Assembly: GCF_002929705.1 (NCBI RefSeq)
Contig: NZ_PJIN01000008.1
Coordinates: 101,608 to 165,607 of the forward strand
From: Arthrobacter sp. N199823
Lineage (GTDB): Bacteria; Actinomycetota; Actinomycetes; Actinomycetales; Micrococcaceae
Length of the DNA: 64,000 nucleotides
Direction of reading: 5' to 3'
Position numbers and translations under genes: made by a program. The notes beneath the pieces are model-generated. The model had not been told where the DNA came from and ran no database searches. It was given only the letters and a program-made list of their open reading frames with translations. Shown piece after piece: positions 1-8,409 of the stretch (the first letter of the stretch is position 1; the number at the start of each line of letters is the position of its first letter).

Positions 1-275
1 TCGATGCCTGTCTGTTCAAATAGTTTCCCCTTGTCCGCTTCGGGACTCTGGTAGTTGATGGTGCGCGAACGGTGTGTTGGCGGCTCGGACTGTTGCGTCA
101 CAGGATTTCCTTTGATTGCTAGATTTTGCCTCCGTCCGCTGAGCTTCACAAACGAGGCAGCTACACCCGAGCTTATGCTAGCTTGGTTAAAGCAACTCAG
201 GGTGAATATGACAGATCGAGTCACCCTTGGGCAAGTTGCTGATGCACGCTGAGCAGCTTTGGAAAGGAGGCGATC
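1..275. other. left-edge intergenic region
   Basis: No convincing gene is seen. All three forward frames entering from the left edge stop within about 60 bases, and the short open frame at 55-252 has no recognisable domain or ribosome site. The last 15 bases carry the strong Shine-Dalgarno sequence GGAAAGGAGG (261-270) of the next gene, so its promoter probably lies here. I cannot place a confident -35/-10 pair. Confidence 0.5.
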
Positions 276-764
276 ATGCCCCCAAAATCACGAATTCTCG
301 TGGATGCCTTGGGTAGCCAGTGCGCTATTGCCAGATCTCTTGGGGTACTCAGTGATCCCTGGAGTTTTCTCCTGCTGCGCGAGGCGCTGCTTGGACGGCG
401 CACGTTCGCACAGTTCCGAGAATCTTTAGGCATCGCCACAGACGTTTTGACGGCCCGCCTCAACGCGCTGGTCGATCACGGGGTGTTGGAGAAGGTGCCG
501 TACCAAGAGCTGGGGCAGCGCACACGCCATGCCTATGTCCTTACCTCTGCCGGGGAAGAATTAAAGCTCGTCCTAGTGGCGATGCAACAGTGGGGTGAGG
601 TGCACCTTCCGCACGGGCCAGGCTCCAGCGTGATTCCGGTGATCGGCGAGGCTCGGGAGCGCGTCAGCGTTGCCTTGGTCAATACTCGAGGCCAGATAGT
701 GAACCATGAGGATGTGGAGTTCCTTCGTTTCCCCGCACTGGATGAAGCGAGCAGCCCCAACTGA
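276..764 (+). CDS. HxlR-family winged-helix transcriptional regulator
   Basis: This is a 162-residue protein with the HxlR layout. A short N-terminal segment containing a cysteine (C15) leads into a winged helix at about residues 15-105, with the family phrases SLGVLSDPWSFLLLREALLG, FRESLGIATDVLTARLNALV and YVLTSAGEEL. HxlR proteins are dimeric DNA-binding repressors or activators that often respond to electrophiles or redox stress. The start is fixed by GGAAAGGAGG six bases upstream. The gene ends two bases before the convergent TetR gene. Its target is unknown. Proximity suggests the neighbouring flavin reductase operon, but that operon has a TetR-type operator of its own. Confidence 0.85.
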   Translation: MPPKSRILVDALGSQCAIARSLGVLSDPWSFLLLREALLGRRTFAQFRESLGIATDVLTARLNALVDHGVLEKVPYQELGQRTRHAYVLTSAGEELKLVLVAMQQWGEVHLPHGPGSSVIPVIGEARERVSVALVNTRGQIVNHEDVEFLRFPALDEASSPN

Positions 765-766
765 CG

Positions 767-1369
767 CTATTGGGGGAGGATCGCAGCAACCTGCCCGCGG
801 ATGCTCTGGATAATTTCTTCCATACCAGCTGTTGCGTTGACACTGCTGGCCATGGTCAGGAACATGATGGCGGAGATGACGCGGGCCAGTGTGGTGGCAT
901 GGGAGGAGTCAATGAGTTGATCTCGTTGAAGGACCGCGGCGATGGCCTCCTGCGTCTGTTGCGAGAGCTCGAGCGCTGCGCGTCTGTGTGGTTCTTCCGG
1001 GTCACCGAAGACCATTTCGCGTAGGTACGTCCGGCCGTTCTCGACTTGCTTTCGGTTGCAGTGCACCACCTCGGTGAGGATCGCCATGACGGCCTCTAGC
1101 GTCTGGGGGATTTTCTCCGCGGCAGTCCTGCCCCGTACCAGCGAGTTGGCATAGCTGGAGTTTTGCACCATCAGCAATAATTCGCCTTTGGACTTGGCAT
1201 AGAGAAACAGGGTGCCAGAGCCAATGTCGGCCTTTGCGGCAATTTGCGCCGTGGTGACATCATCCACGCCATGGTCGAAAAACAGCTCGTCGGCGGCGGC
1301 AATGATGCGGTCAAGTTTGGCTTGCTTGTTCCGCTCTCGCCGCCCCAGAGGCGGGGATGATTCTGGCAC
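767..1369 (-). CDS. TetR-family transcriptional regulator
   Basis: This is a 200-residue TetR-type repressor. The N-terminal helix-turn-helix spans roughly residues 15-60 (IIAAADELFFDHGVDDVTTA, then IAAKADIGSGTLFLYAKSKG), and the rest is a helical ligand-binding domain that I cannot assign to a ligand. It is transcribed away from the Old Yellow Enzyme/SDR operon. A 26-bp interrupted palindrome lies 25 bases upstream of its start, in the shared promoter region. The usual arrangement would be repression of itself and of the divergent reductases until a reactive enone or similar compound binds. That role is inferred from position. Confidence 0.88.
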   Translation of the reverse strand: MPESSPPLGRRERNKQAKLDRIIAAADELFFDHGVDDVTTAQIAAKADIGSGTLFLYAKSKGELLLMVQNSSYANSLVRGRTAAEKIPQTLEAVMAILTEVVHCNRKQVENGRTYLREMVFGDPEEPHRRAALELSQQTQEAIAAVLQRDQLIDSSHATTLARVISAIMFLTMASSVNATAGMEEIIQSIRGQVAAILPQ

Positions 1370-1394
1370 GCTGGTCCTTTCAGGAATAAAGTAT

Positions 1395-1420
1395 GACTAC
1401 CCTCAGTTATGAGTATAGTC
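1395..1420. promoter_or_regulatory. probable TetR operator (26-bp interrupted palindrome)
   Basis: The arms GACTACCCTCA (1395-1405) and TGAGTATAGTC (1410-1420) are inverted repeats matching at 9 of 11 positions around the spacer GTTA. The site lies between the divergent TetR gene and the flavin reductase gene, where a local TetR operator is expected. Binding is inferred. Confidence 0.65.
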
Positions 1421-1539
1421 GGTACTGCTTGGGAATGGATGTGGGTCCCCTCATTCTCCCATGACGGACCGGAGCTCCCAGCTTCGCGTGCCGTAGCGCC
1501 GGTACTATGCCCTCCCTAACTAGAAGGAACATTTTCCCC

Positions 1540-2616
1540 ATGACTTTGTCTTCTCTGTGGCAACCATTCACTCTGGGCCGTGTGGAGCTTTCACACCGAC
1601 TCGCACTGGCACCGATGACGCGTAACCGGGCTCAGGCTGACGGAACTCCAGGCGATCTTGTCGCTGAGTACTACGGTCAGCGCACTTCCTTGGGGCTGTT
1701 GATCACCGAAGGTGCCCAGCCCTCGGCCGACGGTCAGGGTTATGCGAACACGCCCGGCATCTATACGCCAGAGCACATTGCGGGCTGGCGGAAAGTCGCT
1801 GATGCTGTGCATAGCGGTGGGGGATCCTTGTTCATCCAGCTGATGCACGCGGGCCGGACCTCTCACCCGGACAACACCCCGCATCACCGTCAGCCGGTAG
1901 CGCCGTCGGCCATCTCCGCCGGTGTGGACATTGGCACCCCGAGCGGACAGCAGCAGACGCCGGTGCCGCGTGAACTGAGCATCGAGGATATCCAAGCCAC
2001 GATCGCCGAGTTTGTCCACGCCGCTGCGTCCGCGATTGCTGCCGGTGCCGACGGCGTGGAGATTCATGGTGCGAACGGGTACCTGCTGCACCAGTTTCTT
2101 TCCCCAAATGCGAACCACCGCACCGATTCCTACGGTGGGTCAATCGAGAACCGCTCCCGCTTTGTCATTGAGGTGGCCCGTGCTGTGGCGCAGGAGATCG
2201 GCGCAGACCGTGTGGGCATTCGCCTGTCCCCGTCAATGCCGTTGGGCGGCATCAACGAAGGTGAGGTTGCCGATGTGCGGGTTCAGTATGGGCACCTGGT
2301 CGGTGAGCTGGCCGGCCTGAACTTGGCCTATCTGCACCTGCACCACGTAGGAGATGATGAGTTGTTGCAGTCCTTCCGTGAGGTATGGCCGACGGCGGTT
2401 CTCGTGGTCCGCTATGGCCGCACCCGCGAGCAGATCGCCGCCGACATCGATGCTGGCTTTGCCGATATTGCACCCGTGGGGCGCATGGCTCTGGCCAACC
2501 CCGACGTCGTCGAGCGACTGCGTGCCCAGGCTCCCATGAACGATTTGGACCCCGCCACGATCTACGGTGGCGGCGAATCCGGATACACCGATTACCCCGT
2601 CCTGGCGAACGCCTAA
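1540..2616 (+). CDS. Old Yellow Enzyme-family alkene reductase (NADH:flavin oxidoreductase)
   Basis: This is an FMN-dependent ene-reductase of about 358 residues that reduces activated C=C bonds of enones, nitro-olefins or similar electrophiles with NAD(P)H. The TIM-barrel signatures are all present in order: LAPMTRNRA near the N terminus, FIQLMHAGR in the FMN-binding loop, VEIHGANGYLLHQFLSP carrying the substrate-binding His/Asn pair, NHRTDSYGGS, and a C-terminal phosphate-binding segment ending VGRMALANPD. I prefer ATG 1540 over the upstream in-frame ATG at 1507 because AGAAGGA lies at 1522-1528 and the protein then begins directly with the conserved LWQPFTLG region. It forms an operon with the SDR gene 31 bases downstream. 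Confidence 0.92.
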   Translation: MTLSSLWQPFTLGRVELSHRLALAPMTRNRAQADGTPGDLVAEYYGQRTSLGLLITEGAQPSADGQGYANTPGIYTPEHIAGWRKVADAVHSGGGSLFIQLMHAGRTSHPDNTPHHRQPVAPSAISAGVDIGTPSGQQQTPVPRELSIEDIQATIAEFVHAAASAIAAGADGVEIHGANGYLLHQFLSPNANHRTDSYGGSIENRSRFVIEVARAVAQEIGADRVGIRLSPSMPLGGINEGEVADVRVQYGHLVGELAGLNLAYLHLHHVGDDELLQSFREVWPTAVLVVRYGRTREQIAADIDAGFADIAPVGRMALANPDVVERLRAQAPMNDLDPATIYGGGESGYTDYPVLANA

Positions 2617-2647
2617 CAACCCATAAATGCAGAAAGTAGGAAAAACC

Positions 2648-3361
2648 ATGCCCTCACTTAAGGGAGCAGTTGTACTTGTCACCGGAGCAAACGGCGGCAT
2701 CGGCACTCATTTTGTCCATCAAGCCCTGGCCCGTGGCGCGGCCAAGGTCTATGCCTCCGCCCGCACCCCGCGTGCGTGGGATGACGAGCGGATTGTGCCG
2801 CTGACCTTGGATGTCACCAACTCCGCCTCGATCCAAGCAGCCGTTGCGGCGGCACCGGATGTGACGGTGCTGATCAACAACGCCGGAGCCTCCACATCCA
2901 CCCCCGGCATTTTGAGCCACACGGATGCGGAAATCCGGGCCAATGTGGAAACGAACTTCCTGGGTCCGCTCTTTTTGGCCCGCGCCTTCGCACCGATCCT
3001 GTCGGCCAAGACCGGAGCGGTCATCATTGACATCCACTCCGCGCTGAGCTGGTACGCCGTCGCCGGAATCTACAGCGCAACCAAGGCAGCGCTGTGGTCG
3101 GCAACGAACTCCCTGCGCCTGGAGCTGGCGCCGGCCGGCGTTCACGTGGTGGGAGTCCACGTCGCCTATGTTGACACGGCCATGGCCGCCCACTCCAACG
3201 ATCCGAAGAAGGACCCCGCGGATCTGGTTCACGTAGTGTTCGACGCTGTCGAGGCGGGGGAGTATGAGGTGTTGGCTGACGACACTTCCATCAACCTTAA
3301 AGCCGGACTTAGCGCTCCTCTGGAAAACTTCTACCCACAGCTGGCAGACGCAAAGCTGTAA
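2648..3361 (+). CDS. short-chain dehydrogenase/reductase (SDR)
   Basis: This is a classical SDR of 237 residues. The nucleotide-binding motif TGANGGIG is near the N terminus, followed by NNAG and the catalytic Tyr-x3-Lys in YSATK, with a serine about 13 residues earlier (DIHSALSWYAV). The ATG at 2648 is chosen over the longer frame from 2627 because AAGTAGGA precedes it and the protein then starts with the usual short lead into the Rossmann fold. It probably acts on a carbonyl compound made or used by the neighbouring ene-reductase. The substrate cannot be read from sequence. Confidence 0.88.
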   Translation: MPSLKGAVVLVTGANGGIGTHFVHQALARGAAKVYASARTPRAWDDERIVPLTLDVTNSASIQAAVAAAPDVTVLINNAGASTSTPGILSHTDAEIRANVETNFLGPLFLARAFAPILSAKTGAVIIDIHSALSWYAVAGIYSATKAALWSATNSLRLELAPAGVHVVGVHVAYVDTAMAAHSNDPKKDPADLVHVVFDAVEAGEYEVLADDTSINLKAGLSAPLENFYPQLADAKL

Positions 3362-3373
3362 ATCACGGGATGG

Positions 3374-3416
3374 ACCAGTACCGGGGCCGCGCAGCATGTG
3401 CGGCCCCGGTACTGGT
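3374..3416. terminator. bidirectional hairpin terminator
   Basis: A perfect 17-bp inverted repeat (ACCAGTACCGGGGCCGC, 3374-3390, and its complement at 3400-3416) with a 9-base loop lies between two convergent SDR genes. There is no long U tract, which is usual for actinobacterial intrinsic terminators. Confidence 0.8.
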
Positions 3417-3506
3417 TAACCCTGCGCTGGTGGGCATCCTTGGCCGTCATGATTTGCGTCGGGGCGGGATGCGCAGAAATTTCCTCAGGATGCTGTGCTC
3501 GGCTTC

Positions 3507-4340
3507 CTATTTCCGGCCGGTGAAGTGCTCCATGGATTTGTAGACGCCAAACACCCGCCCAGCCACCACATCCCAAGCTGCTGTGGGCAGGACGCCACGC
3601 AGGGCAGAGCCCAGTTTCACCGTCCACGGCATCATCAGGATGGGTGTGCCTTCCTTCATGGCCCGCCACACGCGTTCGGTCACGGCTTCCGGTTCCATGA
3701 GTGGGGTCAGCAGCGGCCCGCGGGCCCCTTCAAACATGCCTGTCTTGATGTACGAGGGGCAGAACGTTGTCACCTTGACGTGGTCGTGGCCCGCCTGCAC
3801 CAGTTCCAGCCGCAAGGAGTCGCTCCAGCCAATCACGGCCCACTTGGATGAGGAGTAAACGCTCATGCGCGGGTTGGCCAGCAGTCCGGCCGCCGAGGCC
3901 ACATTCACGATTCGCGATGTCCTGCCGCCCTCGATCATGGCGGGTAGGAATTCCCGGGTGATGTGCATCAGCGCCAGCGTATTGATGGCCATCGTCGCAG
4001 CAATGTCGCTGCGCTGGTCGTGCTCCCAAAAATACTTACCGCGCACTATGCCGGCGTTGTTGATGAGAATGTCGGGGGTTCCGACGTCGTTGCGCACCTT
4101 CTCCGCGGCCGCCTCGATGTCCTCCAGCTTGCTGACATCCACCACATAACTGTGGATCGTTGAGCCGCGGCCGCTCAGATCAGCCGCCGCCGCCGCCAGC
4201 TGCTCTTCGTTGATGTCCCAGAGAACCACGTGGGCGGCGTGGTCGGCAACCGCTAGCTGCGCGTACATCCTGCCCATTCCCATGGCGGCTCCGGTGATGA
4301 GGACGGTGGCATTGCTCAGGGATTCGATGGTGCCATTCAT
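3507..4340 (-). CDS. SDR-family oxidoreductase coupled to the AGPS-like flavoprotein
   Basis: This 277-residue classical SDR has TGAAMGMG at about residues 17-24, NNAGIVRG, and the catalytic YSSSK with its upstream serine in NVASAAG. The C-terminal segment is longer than in minimal SDRs, resembling the DHRS7/lipid-type group. Its ATG overlaps the TGA of the upstream alkyl-DHAP-synthase-like gene by 4 bp (ATGA), so the two are translationally coupled. In eukaryotic ether-lipid synthesis the ketone left by alkyl-DHAP synthase is reduced by an SDR. By analogy this protein could reduce a 1-acyl/alkyl-DHAP-like product, which is inference only. Confidence 0.87.
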   Translation of the reverse strand: MNGTIESLSNATVLITGAAMGMGRMYAQLAVADHAAHVVLWDINEEQLAAAAADLSGRGSTIHSYVVDVSKLEDIEAAAEKVRNDVGTPDILINNAGIVRGKYFWEHDQRSDIAATMAINTLALMHITREFLPAMIEGGRTSRIVNVASAAGLLANPRMSVYSSSKWAVIGWSDSLRLELVQAGHDHVKVTTFCPSYIKTGMFEGARGPLLTPLMEPEAVTERVWRAMKEGTPILMMPWTVKLGSALRGVLPTAAWDVVAGRVFGVYKSMEHFTGRK

Positions 4341-6046
4341 GATTGCTCCTTGGCGTTAGGTGTGATGGGTGGGTAGCGCTGCGGACGTGTGAAGGGGATG
4401 AGCTTGCCCGGGTTCATGATGCCCTCGGGATCGAGGGTGTCCTTAATGCCGGCGAGCACCTCGATGCCCAGGCTGCCGATTTCTGCGCCAAGATAGGGGA
4501 CGTGATCCATTCCCACGGCGTGATGGTGAGTGATCGTGGCGCCGGCCGCGACGATCGCCTCAGAAGCGGCCGTTTTGACCCGGGCATTCTGCGCCAAGCC
4601 GTCCTCCTCCAGTCCGGAGAGAAAAGTGAAATACAGCGAGGCGCCGTCGGAATACACATGGGAGATGTGTGTCTGGACGTAGGCCCCTGCGCCCCGGTCC
4701 CCTAGCGCGTCGAGGATGGCTTGCCGGACACTGCGGTAGGTCTGCGCCATCTGGCCCCACGTCGCGGCGGTTTCCAGGGTTTCCACATAGACGCCACGGG
4801 TCAGCAACTCATCTCGCAGATAGGGGCCACTGAACCGTCCGTGCTCCCAGGATTTACCTGGCAGCGGCCCGAGCGGGATGCCTCCGGCTCGGCGCAGGAT
4901 TCTTGCGCTGCGGCGCCTCCGTGCCCGGATCTGGTGGCCGCCGCCCTCCCACACAAAGAGTGCCAAGGCGGGGGTCTTGTGGCCGCGGGCTGAGAGATAG
5001 TGTGACAGTGCTGCAGTCTTCCATCCGCCGAGGTTGAGGCTCGACGCCGTCTCAGCAGTGTCGCTCAATCGGCAGACGTGCGGCATATCGCCGCGGGCGC
5101 CGTCGTGCATGAGCTGGCGGAGGGCGTCGGCCCCGGCCGCAAAGGTGGGGAAGGCCCAAGAACCGTAGACCTTGTCAGCGGGTGCCGGGGACACCTTCAG
5201 CGTTGCACTCGTGATGACACCCAGGGTGCCTTCGCTGCCGACGACGACGTCGAGCAGCTTCGGACCTGCAGCCGTGCCAGGCGCGGGGGAGCCCGCGGTG
5301 AAGGGTCCCTGGGGCGTCTCGAGGTGGGCGCTTTTGACCATCTGGTCCGAGCGGCCGTAGCCGGTGGAGGACTGGCCGGAGGAGCGGGTCGCGACGTAGC
5401 CGCCCAGCGTTGCCTCCTGGTGGCTCTGTGGAAAATGGCCCAGCGTGAAACCGTGCGGGGCCAGCGCCGCTTCGATAGCGGGCCCCCTAATACCGGCCTC
5501 AAAAGTTGCTGTGCGGGACAGCGGATCTAGGTGCAGCAGCCGGTCCATGCGCCGCATGTCAAGGGTGATGACGCCGTCGAACCGTCCACGCAGGGGTTCC
5601 ACTCCGCCCACCACTGACGTGCCCCCGCCAAACGTCACAACCGCAATTTTTCGTTGCACGCACAGAGCCAGAATGTTCCTGATCTCTTCGCTGCTACCGG
5701 GGAAGACCACGGCGTCGGGGGCATCGAGCGCGTCGCCGCTGCGGCGCCGCAGGAGGTCCGGCGTGCTCTTGCCGCCGGCGTGCAGGATCCGTTCAGTGGC
5801 GTCCGTTGTGACGTGCTGCGCCCCCGTGATGGCCCGGAGTTCAACCAGTACCTCGTCGCCCATGCTGATGGCTCCCACTCGGACGTCAGCCAGGCTAACG
5901 GATGGGTGGTTGGCGGCAACCGTGGTGAGCTGGAGTGTTCGGCGTAAATACTCCAATGCGCCGGGGGACAGGGGTTTGGCACGTGACGGCTCGCCCCAGC
6001 CGTACCAAACCGAGCGACCAATTTCCTCTGTGATCTGCGACACCAT
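4337..6046 (-). CDS. FAD-binding oxidase, alkyldihydroxyacetonephosphate synthase-like
   Basis: This 569-residue VAO-family (FAD_binding_4 plus FAD-oxidase C) flavoprotein resembles alkyl-DHAP synthase. Visible features are the FAD pyrophosphate loop TFGGGTSVVGG (about 138-148), the GHFPQSHQEATLGGYVATRS segment typical of AGPS, a GSEGTLGVIT motif, a conserved RDELL segment, and the triple histidine in THHHAVGMDH (H507-509), which corresponds to the HHH active-site motif of eukaryotic AGPS. The C terminus has the usual DPEGIMNPGKL. Known AGPS enzymes swap the acyl chain of acyl-DHAP for a fatty alcohol, whereas related bacterial proteins are mostly uncharacterised. It starts 17 bp from the divergent TetR gene, so transcripts are probably leaderless. 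As I recall, a homologous flavoprotein, TetR and glpD1 are also neighbours in mycobacteria (the Rv2249c-Rv2251 region). Confidence 0.87.
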   Translation of the reverse strand: MVSQITEEIGRSVWYGWGEPSRAKPLSPGALEYLRRTLQLTTVAANHPSVSLADVRVGAISMGDEVLVELRAITGAQHVTTDATERILHAGGKSTPDLLRRRSGDALDAPDAVVFPGSSEEIRNILALCVQRKIAVVTFGGGTSVVGGVEPLRGRFDGVITLDMRRMDRLLHLDPLSRTATFEAGIRGPAIEAALAPHGFTLGHFPQSHQEATLGGYVATRSSGQSSTGYGRSDQMVKSAHLETPQGPFTAGSPAPGTAAGPKLLDVVVGSEGTLGVITSATLKVSPAPADKVYGSWAFPTFAAGADALRQLMHDGARGDMPHVCRLSDTAETASSLNLGGWKTAALSHYLSARGHKTPALALFVWEGGGHQIRARRRRSARILRRAGGIPLGPLPGKSWEHGRFSGPYLRDELLTRGVYVETLETAATWGQMAQTYRSVRQAILDALGDRGAGAYVQTHISHVYSDGASLYFTFLSGLEEDGLAQNARVKTAASEAIVAAGATITHHHAVGMDHVPYLGAEIGSLGIEVLAGIKDTLDPEGIMNPGKLIPFTRPQRYPPITPNAKEQS

Positions 6047-6048
6047 GA

Positions 6049-6063
6049 GTTACAGTGTTACAC
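6049..6063. promoter_or_regulatory. shared operator/promoter between divergent AGPS-like and TetR-glpD genes
   Basis: Only 17 bases separate the two start codons (6046 minus, 6064 plus). Within them lies the perfect odd palindrome GTGTTACAC (6055-6063), partly overlapping a direct repeat of GTTACA (6049-6054 and 6057-6062). -10-like hexamers can be read on both strands (TACAGT at 6051-6056 forward; TAACAC at 6060-6055 reverse), at distances that would give leaderless or near-leaderless transcripts. The adjacent TetR is the likely ligand. Confidence 0.55.
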
Positions 6064-6729
6064 ATGAAGTCTCAACGTACCAGCGCGTCGGCAGATGCGA
6101 AGCTCTTGGCTGCCATCCGGGAATCCGTGGTGCTGCACGGCGTGCGGCGAACCACAGCCAATGACATTGCCGAACGGGCCGGCATCTCCCGCATGACGTT
6201 TTATCGCCGTATGGGATCGGTGGAAAACGCTGTTTTGGCGGCTCTGACCCAGGAGTTCCGCAGCTACACCGGGGCTGTGTGGTCGGGTACGCCAGCCGGT
6301 TCCGGACGCGAGCAGCTGGTGCACTTCGCTGTGGAAAATGTGCGGCTTTTTGCCACGTCAGAGCTACTGGCCTCCATTTCCGAGCGCGACCCGGAATTCC
6401 TGATCCCCTATGTCACTGACAGATTCGGGGCAAGCCAGCAACTCATCCTCGAGCAGTTGCAGGGACTGCTCGACGCTGGCGCCGCCGACGGCAGCATTGC
6501 CCCGGCTGCTGGCACAGCTGTCACGCTGCTGCTCGCTGTCCAGGGTCTCGCTCTGTCCTCTCGGGTGCTGCTGAAGATGGGCATCTTCGACGACTCCCTG
6601 ACGGAACTGGCGAAAATGCTGGAGCGCTATCTCACCCCGCCGCTCCCCGGGGGTGTTGAACTTGAGGGTGCCACGAACGTCACGTCTGTGGAAGAAAATC
6701 CTCTGACCAATGAGCTTGAGGGTCACTGA
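6064..6729 (+). CDS. TetR-family regulator of the flavoprotein/glpD cluster
   Basis: This TetR regulator has about 221 residues. The N-terminal helix-turn-helix (GVRRTTANDIAERAGISRMT, then FYRRMGSVENAV) is clear, and the C-terminal part is an alpha-helical effector domain of unknown specificity. ATG 6064 is chosen. A GTG three codons upstream at 6055 would lie inside the palindromic operator. Its stop is two bases before the glpD start, so the regulator and glpD are co-transcribed and probably coupled. The divergent flavoprotein/SDR pair shares the promoter. The arrangement suggests one lipid-derived signal controlling both arms. Confidence 0.87.
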   Translation: MKSQRTSASADAKLLAAIRESVVLHGVRRTTANDIAERAGISRMTFYRRMGSVENAVLAALTQEFRSYTGAVWSGTPAGSGREQLVHFAVENVRLFATSELLASISERDPEFLIPYVTDRFGASQQLILEQLQGLLDAGAADGSIAPAAGTAVTLLLAVQGLALSSRVLLKMGIFDDSLTELAKMLERYLTPPLPGGVELEGATNVTSVEENPLTNELEGH

Positions 6730-6731
6730 CC

Positions 6732-8324
6732 ATGGACGCTGTGGCCCCGCTGAATCCGAGCTGGATCAATGACCAGACACGACGGCGATCGCTGGCACAC
6801 CTGGCCGGGCACACCGTTGATGTTGCGGTTGTTGGTGGGGGCATCACTGGGGCAGGGGTGGCACTGGATGCGGTGAGCAGAGGCCTGAGCGTGGCACTGC
6901 TGGAGAGCCATGATCTGGCCTCCGGAACCAGCGGCTACAGCTCCAAGCTCATCCACGGCGGCTTGCGATATCTGGCCAGGATGGATCTCCCTGTTGCCTG
7001 GGAATCGGCAGTGGAACGGCGCTGGCTGATGAGCCGGATTGCCCCGCATCTGGTCCACCCGCTCGCATTTGTCATTCCTGACGCCCGCAGTGCACCCGCA
7101 TGGGAAGGTCTGGCGGCCGGCGCCGGAACGCTCATTTATGATGTGTTGCGCAGGCTTTCCGGACTGGGCAGCACGGTGCTGCCGCGGCCCCAACTGCTGT
7201 CCCGCCAGGCCGTGGGTGCCCTGGTTCCGGCGCTGGATGGAAAGGCGCTGCGCCGCGGCTATCTTTACTGGGATGGGCAGCTGAGCGACGATGCCCGGTT
7301 GGTGCTCGGCGTCGCCCGGACAGCGGCTGGCCTGGGTGCACATATTCTGCGGGATGTGAAGGCCACGGCCGTGACAGCGGAGAGCGTGGACGCCATAGAC
7401 ACTCGAACGGGTGCGCCGGTGTTCATCGGGGCGGCCACCGTGGTGAATGCCACGGGGGTGTGGAGTGCCGATTTCGAGCCACTGCTGAGAGTAAAACCCA
7501 GTCGCGGCACGCACCTGGTGGTTCGGGCAGAGCGCCTGGGCAATCCCCACGCCGCACACACCGTCGCAGTGCCGGGACACTTCGGCCGGTACGTGTTCGT
7601 CCTGCCCCAGCCTGGCGGCGTCGTCTACATTGGGCTGACCGATGAGGAGGACCACACCTCCAACGGGCACCATCCCCAGGTGCCGGAGTACGACGTCGGC
7701 TTCCTCCTTGGCATTGTCAACACCACCTTGGCCGTGCCGCTGACCCGCGAAGACATTGTGGGCACCTTCGCGGGACTGCGGCCGCTGGTGGAGGCTGCAA
7801 AACACCATGGCGTCACAGGCGCCGGGGGGACCGCCGACATCTCCCGGCGTCACCTGATCCGGGACGTCCCGGGCACGCCCATTACGGTGGTCGGCGGGAA
7901 AATGACCACGTACCGCCGCATGGCACAGGACGCGGTGGACGCCGTCACCTCCCGGCTCGGTTTGGACGTTCCTTGCCGCACCAAGTCCCTGCCGCTCGTG
8001 GGTGCCGGGTCTGCAAAGGAACTGCGCGCCGTCGCCGCACCGGCTAGGTTGGTGGCGAAATACGGTACCGAAGCCACCACCGTGCAGGCTCTCGGCCGGC
8101 AGTTCCCGCACCTTGCGGAGACCTTGTTTGACGGGACGGCTATCACCGGCGCGGAATTACTGTTCGCCGTGCAGGCGGAAGGGGCCGCCAGTGTGGAAGA
8201 CCTGCTGGAACGGCGCACCCGGTTGGGCTTCGTGCCCGCGGACGCACATAAGGCCCAAAGTCCGGCCGCCGAAATTCTGGCGTTCGCAGCAAAACTGGCC
8301 GCCGGCGAAGGAGCAAGCCCCTGA
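6732..8324 (+). CDS. glpD: glycerol-3-phosphate dehydrogenase (FAD-dependent, GlpD family)
   Basis: This 530-residue membrane-associated flavoenzyme oxidises sn-glycerol 3-phosphate to dihydroxyacetone phosphate and passes electrons to the quinone pool. The dinucleotide-binding GGGITGAG lies at residues 35-42, followed by GTSGYSSKLIHGGLRYL, which is diagnostic for GlpD. Further hallmarks are VVNATGVW and GGKMTTYR near the C-terminal domain. It follows its TetR regulator with a 2-base gap. The product DHAP is the backbone for acyl- or alkyl-DHAP, which links this gene chemically to the divergent AGPS-like enzyme and SDR. No glpK or glpF is nearby, so this may be a lipid-turnover paralogue rather than the glycerol-utilisation enzyme. 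Confidence 0.93.
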   Translation: MDAVAPLNPSWINDQTRRRSLAHLAGHTVDVAVVGGGITGAGVALDAVSRGLSVALLESHDLASGTSGYSSKLIHGGLRYLARMDLPVAWESAVERRWLMSRIAPHLVHPLAFVIPDARSAPAWEGLAAGAGTLIYDVLRRLSGLGSTVLPRPQLLSRQAVGALVPALDGKALRRGYLYWDGQLSDDARLVLGVARTAAGLGAHILRDVKATAVTAESVDAIDTRTGAPVFIGAATVVNATGVWSADFEPLLRVKPSRGTHLVVRAERLGNPHAAHTVAVPGHFGRYVFVLPQPGGVVYIGLTDEEDHTSNGHHPQVPEYDVGFLLGIVNTTLAVPLTREDIVGTFAGLRPLVEAAKHHGVTGAGGTADISRRHLIRDVPGTPITVVGGKMTTYRRMAQDAVDAVTSRLGLDVPCRTKSLPLVGAGSAKELRAVAAPARLVAKYGTEATTVQALGRQFPHLAETLFDGTAITGAELLFAVQAEGAASVEDLLERRTRLGFVPADAHKAQSPAAEILAFAAKLAAGEGASP

Positions 8325-8409
8325 GTTCTGGGAGCAGCATTCCTTTCTGACAGGACTGTAGAGTCACAATTCTGGAGCATGCAGCGCCGAAAAAGAGGGG
8401 ATTTCCACA

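Noticed and set aside
6723-8111. Long minus-strand open frame of 462 codons
   Set aside because: It lies wholly inside glpD on the opposite strand, encodes a His/Gln/Gly-rich sequence with no domain, and is explained by high-GC codon bias.
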